From: Cyclobacterium sp.
GTDB lineage: Bacteria; Bacteroidota; Bacteroidia; Cytophagales; Cyclobacteriaceae
DNA: 64,000 nucleotides
Assembly: GCF_014762705.1 (NCBI RefSeq)
Contig: NZ_JABURL010000036.1
Coordinates: 1-64,000 of the forward strand
Direction: 5' to 3'
Below, piece after piece: positions 10,201-18,383 of the stretch. Each line of letters opens with the position of its first letter. The first letter of the stretch is position 1. A program made the translations under genes and the position numbers. The notes below the pieces were generated by a model that worked only from the letters and a program-made list of their open reading frames with translations, was not told the origin of the DNA and did no database searches.

Positions 10201-13200
10201 CTTTTAATGCCGCAAATGGAAACGCCCTTTCAGCAAGCGATGCGGATGTCGGCAACAATTCATTAATGGTGGATTTAACGGTCACCAATGGCACTTTGAA
10301 TCTGGCTGATATTTCAGGATTGACCTTTATACTGGGTTCAGGTACGGATAATTCCAACATGCAATTCTCCGGAAACCTGGCCTCCATTAACAATGCATTG
10401 GAAGGGATGGTATTCACGGGTACCACAGATTTTGTCGGTGAAGCTATTCTTTCTATCGAAATTGATGACCAGGGTAATACCGGAAGTGGAGGGTCCCTGA
10501 CAGCAAGCAACACTTTGACCATTCAGGTAATTGCTCCCAATGCACCACCCCTTGCCTCCAATGTAAGTTTTACCGGTTCCCTTATCCAAGGGGGTAATCT
10601 ATTGGGGCTATACTCGTATTCCGATGCTGAAAATGACACTGAATCAGGCAGCATTATCCAATGGTGGTTGGCAGATGATGCGACTGGGACAAACGAGGAA
10701 GTTATAGCCGGGGAAAACGGAACAAACCTGACCATTATTCCGGCTTTTCTTGGCCGTTTTATCAGTTTTGAAATTACCCCCGGAGATGGCATCAACACGG
10801 GTAATCCGGTAAAATCTGATTACCAGGGACCTGTTTATACGCTTCCGCTGGTAAGCACTGCAACACCTGCTGGAATAGAAGCGAATGTTGCCAGTTTAGG
10901 AGGGGAAGTGAGTAGCGATCAATTCAGTCCTGTAACAGAAAGAGGACTTGTATACAACACTTCCGGTAATCCGGATCTTTCAGACACCAAAATACCCTTG
11001 GGTAGCGGCACAGGAATATTCTCCAGTCTGGTATCCAGCCTGAATCCAAATGCTACTTATTATGTCAGGGCATATGCAAGCAATACTGCCGGAACTTCAT
11101 TTGGCCAGGAAGAAAGCTTTACTACGGAAAAACAAGAGCTGACTATAGGAGGATCATTCACTGCAGAAAACAAAGTATATGACGGAACCAGCAATGCCCT
11201 ATTTCTTGGTAATGAGCTGGTTCTTACCAGTCCCCAGTCCGGAGATGATGTTGTTTTGAGCAATTTGGTAATTGAATTTTCAGATCCTCAAAGGGGAAAT
11301 GACAAGGTAGTTACCATCGTTTCGGCCGATTTAAGCGGTACAGCAGCAGAAAATTACAGTTTAAGTTTAACCGGAGCTCCCAGGGCATTGGCCACAATTT
11401 CTCCCAAAGCCCTCTCTATTTCTGCTTCGGAAGGTATTTCGAAAACCTATGGGCAATCGGATCCAGCATTCAACTTTACCAGCAGCGGTTTTGTAGCTGG
11501 CGATGACGAGACACTGCTTACCGGTTCATTGAGCAGGCAGCCTGGTGAGGAGGTGGGAAGCTATGCCATTACGGAAGGAAACCTGAGTGCCGGTGGCAAT
11601 TATACCATAGCCTTTACTACCGCGGATTTTGCCATTAGCCCTCAAACCTTGTCTATCACGGCCAATGCCGGTCAGACAAAAATATATGGACAGGCTGATC
11701 CGGTTTTCAGTTTTGCCAGCAGTGGTTTTGTAGCCGGGGATGACGAGACACTGCTTACCGGTTCATTGAGCAGGCAGCCCGGTGAGGACGTGGGAAACTA
11801 TGCCATTACGGAAGGCGACCTGAGTGCCGGTGGCAATTATACCATAGCCTTTACTGCAGCAGATTTTGCCATTAGCCCACAGACCTTGTCTATCACAGCC
11901 AATGCCGGTCAGACAAAAGTTTATGGACAGGCCGATCCGGTTTTCAGTTTTGCCAGCAGCGGTTTTGTAGCCGGGGATGAGGAGACACTGCTTACCGGTT
12001 CATTGAGCAGGCAGCCCGGTGAGGACGTGGGAAGCTATGCCATTACGGAAGGCGACCTCAGTGCCGGGGACAATTATCAAGTACTGTTTTCCGGAGAGCC
12101 TTTCCAAATTCTTCCACGTGTCAAACCAAATACTTTGATACTTGATGAAACAGGAAATGCGATGGTAGATCCTGCGAACTTGCTTGATCAAACTCTGACA
12201 GCAGGACAAATAGTATATCTTGACAAGGTAAATTTCAACTGTACCGATTTGGGAGAACAGGAAATTGAGGTAAGTGTTGTGGATGTGAACGGAAACGAAT
12301 TTACTTCCAATGCCATTTTGACTGTGAAGGACCAAACTCCACCTTTACCCATGCAGCCTACTCTTCCGGTGTTGCATTCTGAATGTCAATTGGAAACCTG
12401 GGAAACCCCAACAGCTGTAGATAATTGTGAAGGAATAATTATTGGAACACCAGACAGAAATCTCCCCATCCGGGAAAATACCCTGGTTACCTGGACCTTT
12501 GTGGATTTGAGTGGAAACCTTACCACCCAGACACAGGAAGTAATCATCAAAGACACGACATCCCCCAATATTGAAGGTGTTCCTGAAGACGAAACCGTGT
12601 ATTTGAACGGCTCCTACCAATTGCCGGATTTTACCCAGGTGGCAACCGCTCAGGATAATTGTAGTTTGGTCCGGTTTATTCAATCTCCGGCAGCCGGAAC
12701 AAGGTTTGATCAGGCGGAAAAAATACAGGTGCAATTGCTGGCAACAGATGCCGAAGGCAATGAAAGTAGTACCGGATTTGAAATCAACCTTATAGATTTG
12801 AATCTATTGGCGATCGATAATCCTGACCTGATATCCATCCCCTGGAACAGCCCGCTGGAAAGCCTGGCATTACCGGAAGAAATTGCCGCCCACCTAAGTA
12901 ACGGGCAGGAAGTAACTATTCCGGTTGAATGGATCATTCCTGTATTGGATACCAGGGAAGCAGGATTGTTCCAGTACAAAGGCAGCCTTGAACTGGGCAA
13001 TATTCAAAACCCCAATCAATTGGAGCCCACTCTTAGCATTCTGGTGGAAGCCAAAGCGTTTCCGTTGGGGATTAATATTTCGGCGGAAGATTTTCCAGCC
13101 AATATTGAACCGGGCACAACAGTTGGCACTTTAAGCACCCAGGATCCTCAGGACAATGTGCACGTGTATGGGCTGTCGGGCTCAGCAGCCGATAACAGGT

Positions 13201-13619
13201 ACTTCGGTATTTCAGGTAGTGAGCTTTATTGGAACAGTCAGGATGCCTTACCGGGTAAAACCACATTTACCGTGGAAGTAAGCAGTACGGACCGCGCTGG
13301 AAATACTATTTACGAAACCTTCACTTTGAACCGACTTCGGGTTGCCCTCAGGGAAATCAACGTGCCCAACACATTTACTCCAAACGGAGATGGTATCAAC
13401 GATTCATGGGGAATAAAAGGTTTGAGATACTTTCAGGGCGGGAAAGTAGCCGTTTATGAAAGAAGTGGTAAAAGGGTCTTTTATACTGAAAATCCGGATG
13501 AATTGTGGGATGGTACATTTTTCGGCAATGCATTGCCGACAGGTACTTATTTCTGGGTAATCAGTACCGGAGAATCCGGGGAAGTACGTAGGGGTGTATT
13601 AACTATTTTTAGAGATTAA
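7251..13619 (+). CDS. Giant type IX-secreted surface protein with MBG repeats and gliding-type C-terminal domain
   Basis: 2122 residues. A signal peptide ends at RAQ near residue 24. Two copies of a module of about 270 residues follow (about 189-455 and 456-725); each has a VSLDDFSL strand, a SGEG..L.L segment, and a lectin-like part ending in DNF.FC. Further Ig-like and cadherin-like domains run to about 1200, a fibronectin-like domain (AYASNTAGTS) to about 1295, then a YDG domain and three MBG repeats of exactly 79 residues (1388-1624). HYR-like and Ig-like domains come next. The C-terminal domain (from about 2037: VPNTFTPNGDGINDSW) is the gliding-associated type B sorting signal of the type IX system. 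It is probably an adhesin or matrix protein on the cell surface. The PorP/SprF gene starts 11 nt downstream, as expected for type B cargo. Confidence 0.9.
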   Translation: MKLLLKNLLLLILLFFSCQQIRAQSTTVTFNEITSYIVTFGETYDNGGLRFSVTKESNATPNSGIKATATDGYQGSVALNDSNLQPGGIQQWSIKKADGSLFQFISIFLQEGAVGASTTGTISAFKNGSIIGSPKPIAFNSATNGLKTFDNDPDFYEVDEIRINADDIYNFLDHVTTGPPFSPLDEDPPLVTGITLNGVPPTTSESVTFTVNFSKTALNVSLDDFSLFTSGTTGSLAAISGSGNSYQVTVNAISGEGFLRLDLKSGTDIANEDDTSGVPAFSSGNTHTVSACFVENMESLPDASSNFSSNGLSFSLSTGLESESRLGFGAGNSNDFIKNNNTAGTFSISSSSLFTMNSVDLFLSDLSNGDNPTASGTLTITGKNNGNTVFTILKTSGFPVNTTQNGGFFTLDFSTDGDQNYRNTNVDEVEFTIADGFVELLIDNFNFCQEVPDTDTAAPAVQRILLDGNPGSTATSITYIVQFDENALNVSLDDFSLVRMGTVAGTLNQINGSGSTYQVEVTGISGEGSLQLQLNGGTDIADALNNSGPLEYLNGQIHLVGACFSESFEDESDGALTFSGNGLNFSLTGNWAVKNRIGFGANASSKYLENSGTGPYGILSTETPVTVNRIGLYLSSFPSGVSPTNDGTLTVTGKLNGNTLYTFQKTTGFPDDFGSTGGYFILDFATAGASDFSDVLIDELILEPGAAFTYLALDNFDFCTDNTAPAGYTVQIDQDAIGETNQDQVSFTFSGAELGSTYNYSFTSSGGGTAVTGSGTISGAEEMVNGIDLTGLSNGTVTLSVTLTDISGNEGAEATAQSTKFINTIPEVSPDVLISPPYQENASSLLIAETIAVSDVDGDQLVRAVIQIRGAGVIAGDNLSLGDPSPLSLQEVDANTFELIGTADASTYTSILRTLSFSSDSEDPTLGGTENERIISIIVEDENGGFSVPANGINNLQLPIEAVNDAPELVLPSNEEVISNQSLTFNAANGNALSASDADVGNNSLMVDLTVTNGTLNLADISGLTFILGSGTDNSNMQFSGNLASINNALEGMVFTGTTDFVGEAILSIEIDDQGNTGSGGSLTASNTLTIQVIAPNAPPLASNVSFTGSLIQGGNLLGLYSYSDAENDTESGSIIQWWLADDATGTNEEVIAGENGTNLTIIPAFLGRFISFEITPGDGINTGNPVKSDYQGPVYTLPLVSTATPAGIEANVASLGGEVSSDQFSPVTERGLVYNTSGNPDLSDTKIPLGSGTGIFSSLVSSLNPNATYYVRAYASNTAGTSFGQEESFTTEKQELTIGGSFTAENKVYDGTSNALFLGNELVLTSPQSGDDVVLSNLVIEFSDPQRGNDKVVTIVSADLSGTAAENYSLSLTGAPRALATISPKALSISASEGISKTYGQSDPAFNFTSSGFVAGDDETLLTGSLSRQPGEEVGSYAITEGNLSAGGNYTIAFTTADFAISPQTLSITANAGQTKIYGQADPVFSFASSGFVAGDDETLLTGSLSRQPGEDVGNYAITEGDLSAGGNYTIAFTAADFAISPQTLSITANAGQTKVYGQADPVFSFASSGFVAGDEETLLTGSLSRQPGEDVGSYAITEGDLSAGDNYQVLFSGEPFQILPRVKPNTLILDETGNAMVDPANLLDQTLTAGQIVYLDKVNFNCTDLGEQEIEVSVVDVNGNEFTSNAILTVKDQTPPLPMQPTLPVLHSECQLETWETPTAVDNCEGIIIGTPDRNLPIRENTLVTWTFVDLSGNLTTQTQEVIIKDTTSPNIEGVPEDETVYLNGSYQLPDFTQVATAQDNCSLVRFIQSPAAGTRFDQAEKIQVQLLATDAEGNESSTGFEINLIDLNLLAIDNPDLISIPWNSPLESLALPEEIAAHLSNGQEVTIPVEWIIPVLDTREAGLFQYKGSLELGNIQNPNQLEPTLSILVEAKAFPLGINISAEDFPANIEPGTTVGTLSTQDPQDNVHVYGLSGSAADNRYFGISGSELYWNSQDALPGKTTFTVEVSSTDRAGNTIYETFTLNRLRVALREINVPNTFTPNGDGINDSWGIKGLRYFQGGKVAVYERSGKRVFYTENPDELWDGTFFGNALPTGTYFWVISTGESGEVRRGVLTIFRD
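11412..12122 (+). repeat. Three tandem 237-bp repeats encoding MBG domains
   Basis: Copies begin at 11412, 11649 and 11886, with a period of exactly 237 nt (79 codons). Copies two and three are close to identical over most of their length at DNA level (for example GACGAGACACTGCTTACCGG with single changes); the third diverges after about 12070. The near-identity suggests recent duplication or gene conversion, and copy number may vary between strains. Confidence 0.9.
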
Positions 13620-13630
13620 CCAAGTCAATT

Positions 13631-14602
13631 ATGAGTAAGATTCAAATGAAATCCATAGCTTACCTGACATTTGTTTTCCTGTTATCACAAACATTACAAC
13701 TTCAGGCACAATCGAGAAAATACATCAGTCAGTTCAGTCATTTTCAAAGCTATTTCAACCCCGGATTGACTGGCTATGAAGGAAGTACCATCAGGAGTTA
13801 TGTCCGAAACCAGTGGTCGGGTATGGAAGGAGCGCCTAAGACCTATTTCATCAGTGCTGAAATGGATTTTTCTGAAGGGAAAGGATTAGAGGATCCCGCC
13901 CTAATGGGTAAGAATGCTTACAGTATCAATTTACTTCACGATACTTATGGGGCATTCAAAGAAACTGAATTTTTAGCAGCCTATGCCAGCAGGGTAAGAC
14001 TGACATCCAGTCATCAATTGAGATTAGGTGCGGGTTTGAATTATCAAACCATCCGACTGGATGGCAATGCGCTAACCAGTGAACAAGCCGGGGACCCTTT
14101 GATTGGTCAGTATCTGGGTGGGTTTTCGGACATGCAGATTTTCGATTTTAATTTGGGTTTGGCATTGACCCATAAATCCTATTATCTCTCCTATGCGATG
14201 CACAATGTGAATAAGGGTCGCATTTCAGGGGGTGAAGAGTTCATGGATGGAAAACCCGTGGTTTATATCATTCAGGCTGGGTTTAGGGAAGCTTTATCCC
14301 CACAGGCATCCTTAATTGTAAATGGATTTTATCGCAGCCAGGAAGGATTACCGGATAACCTTGAATTTAACGTCAAGACCTTACTCATGGATAAAATCTG
14401 GATTGGAGGAGGACATCGGTTTGATTATGCCAGTAACCTTCAATTTGGAGTGTTATTTGATAGAATCCGGCTGGGATATATTTTTGAATTCCCGGCAAAC
14501 CGGAGTTACCTGCTACCCGGACAAACCCATGAATTTGCTTTGGTCTATCACCTGTTTAGAAAAAATGAGAAGGGACCCGATGACAAGGTTAATATTTGGT
14601 AA
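13631..14602 (+). CDS. PorP/SprF family type IX secretion membrane protein
   Basis: 323 residues with a signal peptide ending at LQAQ (about residue 27). The start of the mature protein (YISQFSHFQSYFNPGLTGYEG) and the beta-rich pattern with alternating aromatic residues are typical of the PorP/SprF outer membrane family, whose members usually have 300-350 residues. It starts 11 nt after the giant surface protein and is surely in its operon. In this family the partner is thought to help anchor or export a cargo with a type B C-terminal domain, so it is likely the dedicated partner of that protein. It converges with the safE gene, whose stop is only 11 nt away. Confidence 0.9.
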   Translation: MSKIQMKSIAYLTFVFLLSQTLQLQAQSRKYISQFSHFQSYFNPGLTGYEGSTIRSYVRNQWSGMEGAPKTYFISAEMDFSEGKGLEDPALMGKNAYSINLLHDTYGAFKETEFLAAYASRVRLTSSHQLRLGAGLNYQTIRLDGNALTSEQAGDPLIGQYLGGFSDMQIFDFNLGLALTHKSYYLSYAMHNVNKGRISGGEEFMDGKPVVYIIQAGFREALSPQASLIVNGFYRSQEGLPDNLEFNVKTLLMDKIWIGGGHRFDYASNLQFGVLFDRIRLGYIFEFPANRSYLLPGQTHEFALVYHLFRKNEKGPDDKVNIW

Positions 14603-14613
14603 TAAATCAAATA

Positions 14614-15327
14614 TCAGTCGCAATGTGTGATATTGCCATCAAGCATTTCTGTAACTTCCGTATCGGGAAAACCCAAAGCAGGGCTTAAAAAAGGAATGCC
14701 CCAACCCATACCTCTGATGACAAATAGAACACCAATAAACAGCGCAAAATAAGGTAGAAGCCGATTCATTTTCAGTCTGAATCCAAAAGAAAATATGTTT
14801 TTGGACAACATCAAAAGCACCATTACAGGAATAGTGCCCAATCCAAAAAACAACATGTAAACCATACCTGAAACCGGACCCTGCATGGCCAGGGAGGCGA
14901 GTAAAGCCATATAAACCATACCACAGGGCAAAAAACCATTCAGAATACCGGAAATAAAAAATGCTTTGGGACCGCCTCTTTTAATGGAGCTTCCTAGCTT
15001 GGATTTCAACCGAATCATGCCAGCGGCTAGCCATGAACCTGAGACCCAATTTTCAGATTTTCTGTAAAAAAAAGCCATTCCAATAATCACCGCCCCCATA
15101 AGAATAGAGAGCCATTGTTGGATTCCTGCCAGGGCAAGGGAAAAACCAAGCAAACCTACCACTCCTCCTAATAATGAATAAGTAAGGGCCCTGCCTGAGT
15201 TGTAAAGGAGTTTGTTGAGCAGGTATTTGTTCCTGTCTTTGCCAGCCAATGCCAAAGCGATGGGACCACACATACCTATGCAGTGAAAAGACCCCAAAAA
15301 ACCCCATAAAAAGGCTGTCCAAAGCAT
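14614..15327 (-). CDS. SafE/TauE-family membrane protein of the cbb3 oxidase operon
   Basis: 237 residues with about six membrane segments. The first loop carries HCIGMCGP (residues about 16-23), the pattern of the SafE-like subfamily (also called CcoH/urease accessory-like) found in cbb3 oxidase clusters. It is the last gene of the minus-strand operon, 1 nt after fixH. Related proteins are linked to copper handling or maturation of the oxidase; the Cys/Met motif fits copper but this is not proven. The annotation 'sulfite exporter' is a family name and should not be taken as its function here. Confidence 0.8.
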   Translation of the reverse strand: MLWTAFLWGFLGSFHCIGMCGPIALALAGKDRNKYLLNKLLYNSGRALTYSLLGGVVGLLGFSLALAGIQQWLSILMGAVIIGMAFFYRKSENWVSGSWLAAGMIRLKSKLGSSIKRGGPKAFFISGILNGFLPCGMVYMALLASLAMQGPVSGMVYMLFFGLGTIPVMVLLMLSKNIFSFGFRLKMNRLLPYFALFIGVLFVIRGMGWGIPFLSPALGFPDTEVTEMLDGNITHCD

Positions 15328-15328
15328 G

Positions 15329-15754
15329 CTACAGGTCTATTTTCTTTTCTTCAAAAAAACCAACTCCATCGCTTTCCCAACTTAATTTAACCCTCCAGTA
15401 ACCCGGAGAAAGGCTGTTTAAATCCACGGTATTGACCTCGGTATCCTTAATATTGACATCAATCTTCTTATCCATTCTGGCATCGGAAGGCCTGAACAAG
15501 TGAAGTTCTCCTTTTGCTCCTACCGGAAGGTTTAAATCCAGCATTTTTGCCCGGGCATCAAAGCTCATGGCCGCCTTGGAGGACGCCAGAGAATTACTGA
15601 GTTTATCTATATGTTCCTGGTATTTTATTTCTTCTTCGTAATAATTCTCTGTGACCAGGTGCAGGTCATCTTGCTTCATGCAGATGGTCACCATGGTTGC
15701 CATGATCGCCACAAATACTACAAAGACCAATACTATTCCATTTCCCCAATTCAT
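15329..15754 (-). CDS. ccoH: FixH family protein (cbb3 oxidase assembly)
   Basis: 141 residues. One membrane helix (about 5-24, GIVLVFVVFVAIMATMVT) is followed by a periplasmic domain with the FixH features YYEEEIKYQEHIDK and a C-terminal WRVKLSWESDGVGFFEEKKI strand. FixH/CcoH takes part in assembly of the cbb3 oxidase. It lies between ccoG (21 nt upstream) and safE (1 nt downstream) in one operon. The family call is firm from the context and sequence; the detailed role is taken from proteobacterial work. Confidence 0.85.
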   Translation of the reverse strand: MNWGNGIVLVFVVFVAIMATMVTICMKQDDLHLVTENYYEEEIKYQEHIDKLSNSLASSKAAMSFDARAKMLDLNLPVGAKGELHLFRPSDARMDKKIDVNIKDTEVNTVDLNSLSPGYWRVKLSWESDGVGFFEEKKIDL

Positions 15755-15775
15755 TTTGTTTGGTTTTTAGTTAAA

Positions 15776-17191
15776 CTATTTTTTTACGGGCCCCATAAAA
15801 TTGGTTTCAATTTCATCTATGGTTTCTCCATTTTGCTGTAGTAAAAGCACGATACTTTCCTGGGGCACCTGCATGTCAGCCTGAGCTTTGACCAGAAAAA
15901 ACCGTCCTTCAAATTTTGTCTGTCCTTCCAGATTCCAGTCGGTATCCCCTACTCTCTCCAGGGTAATGGTTGGATCTTCTGGTACCAGGTCCACCTCTTG
16001 TTGCTCAAAGGTTTTATTGATCAGCGTCAGTTCATAGAGATTACTGATTTTATCCCCTTCCCGCTCCTGATAGGTCATCCCTCTGAATCGGGTCACTGTG
16101 GCACCAAGATCGGTCCTGGTACTTAGCAATCCAACAAATCCGGAGATCAATAAGAGCAATATGGCTGAATAAGCCTTTACCCTTCCCGTTATCAATTTAG
16201 AAGTTCCTTTTTGTATGCTGTTTTCTGAAGCATAGCGGATCAAACCCTTTGGTCGCTCCACCTTTTCCATTACCTCATCACAGGCATCCATACATGCGGT
16301 ACAGTTAACACATTCCATTTGTACACCATTCCTTATATCTATACCTGTGGGGCAAACCTGAACACATAGGGTACAGTCTATGCAATCTCCCAAAGCCTGA
16401 TCTTCTTGTTTGTTTTTCCTTATTGGACCTCTTGGTTCACCCCTTACATAATCATAGCTTACATTGATGGATTGGTTGTCCAGCATGACCCCCTGCAGCC
16501 TGCCATAGGGACATACCACGATGCAGGCCTGCTCCCGAAACCAGGAGAAGACAAAAAGAAATATCCCTGTAAAAGCTATCAGACCTAAAAAACCCGCCAG
16601 GTTTTCTGTGGGAGGCTGCATGACAATTTCCTTCACCTGATCTATACCGATCAGATAGGCCATCACAGTATGGGAAATGAGCAGGGAAATCAAAATGAAA
16701 ATGGACATTTTCAGGGTTTTCTTCCTGACTTTTTCACCATTCCAGGGCATGGCATTAAGTTTCCGCTGTTGGTTGGCATCTCCTTCTATCCAATATTCGA
16801 TTTTGCGGAACACCATCTCCATAAACAGGGTTTGCGGGCAGGCCCAGCCACAAAACACCCGACCAAATACCACGGTAAATAAAATGATAAAGACCACAAA
16901 GATCAGCAGTAAAAAAATCAACAGATAGGTATCCTGAGGCCAGAAGACGGCACCAAAAATAATAAACTTACGCTCAAATATATTGAACAATAACCAGGGT
17001 CGACCATTTACCTGAATAAATGGCCCTGCAAACAAAATACCCAGCAACAACCAGGAAAAATACGTTCTCCATTGGTAAAATTTACCTGAAACCTTCTTGG
17101 GATATACCCAGTTTCGACCGCCTTCTTTATTGACAGTACCCAGGGAATCTCTGAATTTTTCCGGTTGGAGATTTTCGTTCTTATTTGCCAT
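15776..17191 (-). CDS. ccoG: Cytochrome c oxidase accessory protein CcoG
   Basis: 471 residues. Several membrane helices carry a CGWACPQT motif (about residue 113-120), and VVCPYGRLQG lies before two [4Fe-4S] motifs in CIDCTLCVQVCPTG and CVNCTACMDACDE (about residues 260-310). The C-terminal periplasmic part has the Ig-like domain of the family. Length and motif order match CcoG/FixG/RdxA. In other bacteria CcoG acts as a cupric reductase feeding copper to the cbb3 oxidase. It is the sixth gene of the operon, 75 nt after ccoP. Confidence 0.93.
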   Translation of the reverse strand: MANKNENLQPEKFRDSLGTVNKEGGRNWVYPKKVSGKFYQWRTYFSWLLLGILFAGPFIQVNGRPWLLFNIFERKFIIFGAVFWPQDTYLLIFLLLIFVVFIILFTVVFGRVFCGWACPQTLFMEMVFRKIEYWIEGDANQQRKLNAMPWNGEKVRKKTLKMSIFILISLLISHTVMAYLIGIDQVKEIVMQPPTENLAGFLGLIAFTGIFLFVFSWFREQACIVVCPYGRLQGVMLDNQSINVSYDYVRGEPRGPIRKNKQEDQALGDCIDCTLCVQVCPTGIDIRNGVQMECVNCTACMDACDEVMEKVERPKGLIRYASENSIQKGTSKLITGRVKAYSAILLLLISGFVGLLSTRTDLGATVTRFRGMTYQEREGDKISNLYELTLINKTFEQQEVDLVPEDPTITLERVGDTDWNLEGQTKFEGRFFLVKAQADMQVPQESIVLLLQQNGETIDEIETNFMGPVKK

Positions 17192-17241
17192 TTTATTTAA
17201 CGCAATTTCTACATTGAAGGTAACCGCTGAATCAGGTTTTT

Positions 17242-17261
17242 AAACGCTGATCCAGCGGTTT
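17242..17261 (-). other. Small imperfect hairpin between ccoP and ccoG
   Basis: The 75-nt gap after ccoP contains AAACGCTG-ATC-CAGCGGTTT, an inverted repeat with one extra base. There is no T-run, so it is unlikely to be a full terminator; it might stabilise the upstream mRNA. Confidence 0.35.
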
Positions 17262-17266
17262 AATCA

Positions 17267-18193
17267 TTATTCTGCAGGTTCTGCACCCAGTTCATCTTCT
17301 CCAAGCGCGTCCAGCGGCTCCTCTATGGCAGGTTCATATTTTTCTCCCTGCGGCTCTTTTGGATTGGCCGGGGTGGTGCCTTTAAGGGTAAGTATATAAC
17401 TGGATACCTGTTGCATTTGCTCCGGGCTCAGCTGGTCCTGCCAGGGGATCATGCCTTTTTCCACCACGCCGTATTTTACCACTGAAAATATATCCTTGAT
17501 GTCTCCTCCATGAATCCAGTACTCATCTGTCAGATTTGGGCCTACTCCTCCTCCTCCATCCATGGCATGACAGGCGGAACAATTACCGGCATACAATTCT
17601 GCTCCGGCTTCAATACTGGAGGTAGTGGCATCAAATTCTACGGTATTTTCATCAATGGAAGCCAACATGGATTCTCCTCTGGCCTCTTCTTCCATGGCAG
17701 CAATGGCCAACTCTTCCTCATATTCTTCCATTTGTGTTTTACCTATTCCCAGGACGGAGTAGTTGACAAAATAAATTATGGCAAAACCAATGCTTAAATA
17801 GAATACATAGGCCAGCCATGGAGGCATAAAATTATCGAGTTCTACAATTCCATCATAACTGTGATCCAGCTGTATATCTGCTTCCTGCTCAATGGGCTTC
17901 ATTTTGCCGGTGACAAATTTTTCCTTAAAATTATCCCACCAGGAAGGTTGTGCAGCCAGTGCAGGATTGTCCTGCCTGATAACAGTCATTAAAAAAGAAA
18001 GTAAGTACAGCATGACTCCCATGATGATGACAATCAACAGCAGCACCACGCCGATAATCAGTAACAATGTCATTTGGCTACTATCCATTTGCTGCATTTG
18101 TGCGGTCCAACTTCCTTCTGCTTCCTGAGCCAAACCGGGAAAAGACAAAAGCATGCCTGTCAAAGTAGCTCCAATCCATTTAAACGTTTTCAT
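17267..18193 (-). CDS. ccoP: cbb3 oxidase subunit CcoP, mono-heme form
   Basis: 308 residues from the ATG at 18193; an earlier in-frame ATG at 18217 would add eight residues and overlap ccoQ more, while the chosen start gives a clean hydrophobic N-terminus (MKTFKWIGATLTGMLLS). One helix follows at about 35-62, then the FixP N-terminal signature (HSYDGIVELDNFMPPW) with its helix, then one cytochrome c domain with CSACH near residue 203 and a Met ligand candidate in GMIPW. Proteobacterial CcoP has two hemes; only one CxxCH is present here. It carries electrons to the CcoNO core. It overlaps the end of ccoQ by 14 nt. Confidence 0.88.
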   Translation of the reverse strand: MKTFKWIGATLTGMLLSFPGLAQEAEGSWTAQMQQMDSSQMTLLLIIGVVLLLIVIIMGVMLYLLSFLMTVIRQDNPALAAQPSWWDNFKEKFVTGKMKPIEQEADIQLDHSYDGIVELDNFMPPWLAYVFYLSIGFAIIYFVNYSVLGIGKTQMEEYEEELAIAAMEEEARGESMLASIDENTVEFDATTSSIEAGAELYAGNCSACHAMDGGGGVGPNLTDEYWIHGGDIKDIFSVVKYGVVEKGMIPWQDQLSPEQMQQVSSYILTLKGTTPANPKEPQGEKYEPAIEEPLDALGEDELGAEPAE

Positions 18194-18371
18194 AGCTTTT
18201 ATCTTTTTGAGGTTCATCTTTTAAAGGCATCTCTTTCATTTTGTCAATGTATCCCTTGTCGGCGCGAATTACCCACCAAAACATACCGACAAAGAAAATC
18301 ACGAATATCAGCAGGGAGATGATCGGATAGATTTCAATGTTTTCTATGGATCTTAAAATTTCTTTTTGCAT
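18180..18371 (-). CDS. ccoQ: Small cbb3 oxidase subunit CcoQ-like
   Basis: 63 residues with one membrane helix (about 14-35, YPIISLLIFVIFFVGMFWWV) and a charged tail. Position between ccoNO and ccoP, size and the single helix identify it as the CcoQ-type small subunit, which stabilises the oxidase. Sequence similarity in this class is always weak, so the call leans on context. Confidence 0.8.
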   Translation of the reverse strand: MQKEILRSIENIEIYPIISLLIFVIFFVGMFWWVIRADKGYIDKMKEMPLKDEPQKDKSYENV

Positions 18372-18383
18372 GATAATTAAGGT

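Noticed and set aside
14610-14634. Bidirectional terminator (AATATCA/TGATATT) between the PorP and safE genes
   Set aside because: It overlaps the end of the safE coding region, has no T-run and is AT-rich, so support is too weak.
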